Shown one piece after another: positions 6,705 through 9,049 of a DNA stretch of 9,049 nt. The position numbers and the translations under genes are program-made. The notes under the pieces were generated by a model that saw nothing but the letters and a program-made list of their open reading frames with translations, had not been told where the DNA came from and searched no databases. Numbering within the stretch: the first letter of the stretch is position 1; each line of letters starts with the position of its first letter. The stretch is from Planctomycetes bacterium RBG_16_43_13 (GTDB taxonomy: Bacteria > Planctomycetota > MHYJ01). The stretch lies in the NCBI GenBank assembly GCA_001828445.1, contig MHYJ01000009.1:1-9049 (forward strand), read 5' to 3'.

Positions 6705-7055
6705 TTATTTATCTGACTGTCGTTTAACTTCAGACTGAAGTATTGCTATATTTTGTGCCAGGTCTTTCACATGATTGTGTAGACTTGAAATCTTGGTAGC
6801 ATAATACAGATTAATCACCATAAAGAAAATACCACCGAAAAGGAACAGCGTCGTTGTGGGTAGTACTGCCCCAATTACTCTTGTTACAAAATTCAGTAAA
6901 TCATACCACACCGCAAGCAGTATTACCCCGGCTCCCGTCAGAAGCCATAGCCATGAAAATTCTTCCCGTAACCTGCGCCTTCTGACCAGATCAATAATAA
7001 CAATAAAAAGCAATATACTGATGCTAACTGCGAATATTCTTTGTTGTATCGGCAT
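6705..7055 (-). CDS. DUF2304-like small membrane protein
   Basis: This 116-residue protein has hydrophobic segments at about 6-24, 36-52 and 64-85, with a basic RRRRLREEFSWLWLL stretch (25-39) after the first helix. A C-terminal tail at about 88-114 (KISSLHNHVKDLAQNIAIL and onward) has heptad-like spacing that suggests a coiled coil. This architecture, including the arginine-rich loop leading into WLWLL, matches the DUF2304 family. Its members are commonly encoded next to GT2 glycosyltransferases and are thought to act as membrane partners; the precise function is not established. The start lies inside the 3' end of the upstream GT2 gene (32-base overlap) and has a near-perfect Shine-Dalgarno sequence, supporting coordinated production of the pair. 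The GT2 partner has no membrane helices of its own, which fits a membrane-anchor or flippase-like role (inference). Confidence 0.83.
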   Translation of the reverse strand: MPIQQRIFAVSISILLFIVIIDLVRRRRLREEFSWLWLLTGAGVILLAVWYDLLNFVTRVIGAVLPTTTLFLFGGIFFMVINLYYATKISSLHNHVKDLAQNIAILQSEVKRQSDK

Positions 7056-7797
7056 GGGTTATCTCCTCCTTTGCTACAATTCGCTTAACAAATTTATCTT
7101 CTCTTAGAAGAGTAACAAACATAGACATAAACATCTTAAAAACATAATACACCGGTTTCAGTCCGCTGTGCATGGATGTTCCTTCCTTCCTCGCGTGCAT
7201 TGTGACAGCAACCTCCCTGATGCGCAGACCAGCCCTGTGCAGCATAATGATCACATCAGCATCCGGATAATCAACAGGATAATACGGGCTCGCATAAAAC
7301 CGCATGGCATCCCGGTTCAGGGCCTGAAACCCGGACGTTGGATCCGTGACAGGGCGGCCTGTGATAACTGATGCAATCTTGCCGAAGATTCCCATCCCAA
7401 CCCTCCGGACCAATGGAGATTTATAAGTAGTCCTGTTATCCATAAATCTTGACCCTATCACCACATCCACATCTTCTTTCTTTATCTCATCCAGCAATGT
7501 CCTGATAGATCCAGTATCATGCTGGCCATCCGCGTCCATCTGCACCACATACTGATATCTGTATCTAAGTGCAAACTTAAAACCTGTCTGCAGTGCAGCG
7601 CCGTACCCCATATTAAACGGGAGACGTACAACGATAGCCCCTGCCTTCTCAGCCGCCCTTGACGTATGGTCAGCAGAACCGTCATCAATCACAAGAATAT
7701 CAACATCATGCAACTTTTCCCGGATTCTATGGATCAGAGGGCCAATATTACCCTCCTCGTTATAGGCAGGTATGACAATTATGATTTTTCGGTGCAT
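7024..7797 (-). CDS. soluble DPM1-like GT2 glycosyltransferase
   Basis: This 257-residue protein is a single GT-A domain. Motifs are VIPAYNEEGNIG (8-19), VIDDGSADHT (36-45), the metal-binding MDADGQH (87-93), TDPTSGFQA (151-159) and YPDAD (177-181). Together they place it in the dolichyl-phosphate mannose synthase-like branch of GT2, which charges a polyprenyl-phosphate with a sugar from a nucleotide donor. Unlike the homologous gene at 847-1737, it has no C-terminal membrane helices. Its end overlaps the DUF2304-like gene by 32 bases, so the membrane part is probably supplied by that separate protein (inference). The start ATG at 7797 has only a weak A-rich upstream sequence and follows a 77-base gap with a nested inverted repeat. 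Donor sugar unknown. Confidence 0.92.
   Translation of the reverse strand: MHRKIIIVIPAYNEEGNIGPLIHRIREKLHDVDILVIDDGSADHTSRAAEKAGAIVVRLPFNMGYGAALQTGFKFALRYRYQYVVQMDADGQHDTGSIRTLLDEIKKEDVDVVIGSRFMDNRTTYKSPLVRRVGMGIFGKIASVITGRPVTDPTSGFQALNRDAMRFYASPYYPVDYPDADVIIMLHRAGLRIREVAVTMHARKEGTSMHSGLKPVYYVFKMFMSMFVTLLREDKFVKRIVAKEEITHADTTKNIRS
7063..7072 (-). promoter_or_regulatory. ribosome binding site of the DUF2304-like gene, inside GT2 coding sequence
   Basis: The minus strand reads AAAGGAGGAG, an almost complete match to the anti-Shine-Dalgarno partner, seven bases before the ATG at 7053-7055. It lies within the last codons of the upstream GT2 gene (encoding AKEE), so the overlap is a genuine start signal and not an artefact of choosing the longest frame. 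Confidence 0.82.
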
Positions 7798-7821
7798 CTT
7801 TTTGCTATTCTGTATAACTCT

Positions 7822-7863
7822 ATAAACAGTACTCCTGTTTCGGAGTCCTTAAAGCCTGTTTAT
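7822..7863 (-). promoter_or_regulatory. nested inverted repeat in the 77-base gap before the DPM1-like gene
   Basis: On the transcribed strand, an outer 8-bp stem pairs ATAAACAG (7863-7856) with CTGTTTAT (7829-7822). An inner 5-bp stem pairs ACTCC (7846-7842) with GGAGT (7835-7831) around a 6-base loop. The RNA would form a hairpin with an asymmetric bulge. No T-run follows, so it is not a typical Rho-independent terminator. It might be a processing, stability or attenuation element; it may also be chance in AT-rich DNA. This gap is the largest between genes in the locus. Confidence 0.35.
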
Positions 7864-7874
7864 TGCTATATTCA

Positions 7875-8660
7875 TCATCCTAAGCTATGAATAGAATTCA
7901 TAAGAGTATAGGCAATCCGTATCTTCATACGATACACCCAATTCTTCAAAAGGATATTTTTCCTGCCTTGAGCATAATAATGACAAAGTCTCTTCACCTC
8001 ATCAAGAGATTTATTTAATTCTCCGCCAGTCTTGGAATTGGAATAATAGCGGAATGATGCAAGCGAGTCATTTATTGTTACAGGATTTTCGATTGCACCC
8101 ATTCTAAGCCATAAGTCGTAGTCCATTATATAATGGAGGGTCTCATCCAGTTGCCCTATCTTGTCTAAAAAAGACTTCCTAAAAAAAACAGCAGGCTGGG
8201 AGATAAAATTCTCGACAAGTAACCTATCATAGCTATAACGACTAAGCCACTTATTCTTGTATCTCGTTATAGACTTTCTTATCTCCGATCCATTTTCATC
8301 TATAATCCTGCATCTGCCTGCAACCCACTGGCAACTACTATTATGTGTGAACATGGATACAGCCTTCTGAATTGCACCATGCTCATACAGATCATCTGAA
8401 TTCAACCATCCAATAATCGCCCCTTTGGCCATGGAAAATCCTTTATTTATGGCATGAGACTGTCCATGGTCTTTTTCAGAAATCCACTGAATCTTATCAT
8501 TATATTTTTTCAATATATCTATCGTTCCATCTGTAGATCCCCCATCTATTATCAGATGCTCTAATTCAAAATTTCCTTTCTGCATAAGGACACTCTGGAT
8601 AGTCTGTTCAATATAGGACGCCTGATTATAGGAGGGGGTGATAACTGAAACTTTCTTCAA
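7875..8660 (-). CDS. GT2 family glycosyltransferase (WcaA-like group)
   Basis: This 261-residue, probably cytoplasmic, GT-A enzyme shows the standard inverting GT2 layout. The N-terminus reads VSVITPSYNQASYIEQTI (4-21). DGGSTDGT (39-46) binds the nucleotide. WLNSDD (85-90) is the DxD-like metal site and is preceded by EKDHGQSHAINKGF (62-75), a feature of exopolysaccharide and O-antigen GT2 enzymes. ISQPAVFF (153-160) and DYDLWLRM (180-187) form the acceptor-side region with the probable catalytic base. The start is TTG at 8660: an in-frame stop lies shortly upstream with no ATG between, and AGAGGA sits seven bases ahead. It follows the fucose synthase gene by 24 bases, so fucose is a plausible but unproven donor sugar. 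No membrane helices were seen. GC content looks low compared with the DPM1-like gene that follows. Confidence 0.92.
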   Translation of the reverse strand: MKKVSVITPSYNQASYIEQTIQSVLMQKGNFELEHLIIDGGSTDGTIDILKKYNDKIQWISEKDHGQSHAINKGFSMAKGAIIGWLNSDDLYEHGAIQKAVSMFTHNSSCQWVAGRCRIIDENGSEIRKSITRYKNKWLSRYSYDRLLVENFISQPAVFFRKSFLDKIGQLDETLHYIMDYDLWLRMGAIENPVTINDSLASFRYYSNSKTGGELNKSLDEVKRLCHYYAQGRKNILLKNWVYRMKIRIAYTLMNSIHSLG

Positions 8661-8667
8661 AACTCTA

Positions 8668-8673
8668 TCCTCT
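8668..8673 (-). promoter_or_regulatory. ribosome binding site deciding a TTG start
   Basis: The minus strand reads AGAGGA, seven bases before the TTG at 8658-8660. The reading frame is closed by TAG a little further upstream with no ATG or GTG between, so this site decides the unusual TTG start of the GT2 gene. Confidence 0.65.
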
Positions 8674-8684
8674 TTACACTGTCT

Positions 8685-9049
8685 CTACCTGTCCTTCAGA
8701 TACCATTCATACGTTTTTATGATACCTTCCCGCAGTCCAGTCTTTGGCTCCCAGCCAAGGGATCTTATCCTTGAAATATCAAGAAGCTTTTTAGACATCC
8801 CATCAGGCTTTGAAAGGTCGTGCCCTATGCCTCCATCAAAACCAACAACCTCTCTTATAATATATGCAATCTCTTTTATCTTTCTATCCTCCCCCATCCC
8901 AATGTTGACCAATTCGCCGGTATCCCTGAAGTCATATCTCTCCATCAGGAAAACTGCAGCATCCGCAAGGTCATCCACATATAGAAATTCCCGGTAAGGC
9001 TCCCCGCTTCCCCATAGGAAAACATAATCTTTTGTAATGCCAAGACGTT
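8685..9049 (-). CDS. fcl: GDP-L-fucose synthase, C-terminal part (runs off right edge)
   Basis: The frame is open from the right edge to a TAG at 8685-8687, giving the last 120 residues; full-length enzymes have about 310-320. The visible part contains FLWGSGEPYREFLYVDDLAD, which includes the WGxGxPxREFLYVDDLAdA signature of GDP-L-fucose synthase (GDP-4-keto-6-deoxymannose 3,5-epimerase-4-reductase). This is followed by a VNIG strand, KIKEIAYIIREVVGF, DLSKPDGMSKKLLD and the C-terminal LGWEPKTGLREGIIKTYEWY. The family is in the short-chain dehydrogenase superfamily and makes GDP-L-fucose from GDP-mannose via Gmd, in the cytoplasm. The NADPH-binding and SxnYxxxK catalytic region lies outside the window. 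gmd would be expected just upstream. Other sugar epimerases are less likely because of the REFLYVDDLAD block and the KPDGMSKKLLD stretch. Confidence 0.9.
   Translation of the reverse strand, partial: RLGITKDYVFLWGSGEPYREFLYVDDLADAAVFLMERYDFRDTGELVNIGMGEDRKIKEIAYIIREVVGFDGGIGHDLSKPDGMSKKLLDISRIRSLGWEPKTGLREGIIKTYEWYLKDR

Noticed and set aside
7834..7861. 7-base direct repeat CCTGTTT (7834-7840, 7855-7861) as an attachment site or target duplication
   Set aside because: It is too short to be meaningful, is explained by the nested inverted repeat, and no mobile-element gene is nearby.
8175..8200. Run of eight A (T on the coding strand) as a programmed frameshift site
   Set aside because: The frame continues normally through AVFFRKSF with all GT2 motifs in one frame before and after; there is no sign of a needed shift.

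Overview
This window is a stretch of a bacterial surface-polysaccharide (O-antigen, capsule or exopolysaccharide type) biosynthesis locus. All ten genes I can support lie on the minus strand, so transcription runs from position 9049 towards position 1, and spacing is tight: most junctions are 4-24 bases or overlaps. Gram-negative-type features include a lipobox lipoprotein, GDP-L-fucose synthase and abundant GT2 enzymes. The short in-frame repeat families inside one glycosyltransferase gene (peptide signatures PPLIKGER, PLSPLPQGEG, PPLTGGGE and CPELVEG) recall, from memory, genomes of Nitrospirota, Desulfobacterota and related uncultured lineages. That placement is tentative.

Layout in transcription order: (1) 9049-8685, C-terminal part of GDP-L-fucose synthase, cut by the window edge; (2) 8660-7875, GT2 glycosyltransferase with a TTG start; (3) a 77-base gap holding a nested inverted repeat; (4) 7797-7024, soluble DPM1-like GT2, whose end overlaps (5) 7055-6705, a small DUF2304-like membrane protein; (6) 6686-4815, an AT-rich 623-residue polytopic membrane protein resembling GT-C glycosyltransferases; (7) 4810-3452, a GT-B (GT4-like) glycosyltransferase carrying two in-frame repeat insertions; (8) 3455-2688, class I SAM methyltransferase; (9) 2691-1762, LPG_synthase_TM-like (YbhN/AglD-type) membrane protein; (10) 1737-847, DPM1/GtrB-like GT2 with its own C-terminal membrane helices; (11) 793-1, N-terminal part of an NHL-repeat lipoprotein that runs off the left edge.

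Working together (inference): the fucose synthase supplies GDP-L-fucose. The GT2 and GT4 enzymes would build a repeat unit or charge polyprenyl-phosphate carriers. The DPM-like enzymes with membrane partners (DUF2304, LPG_synthase_TM, GT-C-like protein) resemble a carrier-linked sugar synthesis, translocation and periplasmic transfer route. The methyltransferase may modify the glycan. The lipoprotein may act outside the inner membrane or belong to a separate unit.

The most unusual sequence is inside the GT4-like gene. About 66 bases near 4145-4210 and about 144 bases at 3917-4060 are proline/glycine-rich hairpin repeats kept in frame at two predicted loops. The larger block also contains a quadruplex-type G-run motif on the plus strand. 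No rRNA, tRNA, CRISPR array, transposase or convincing Rho-independent terminator was seen.
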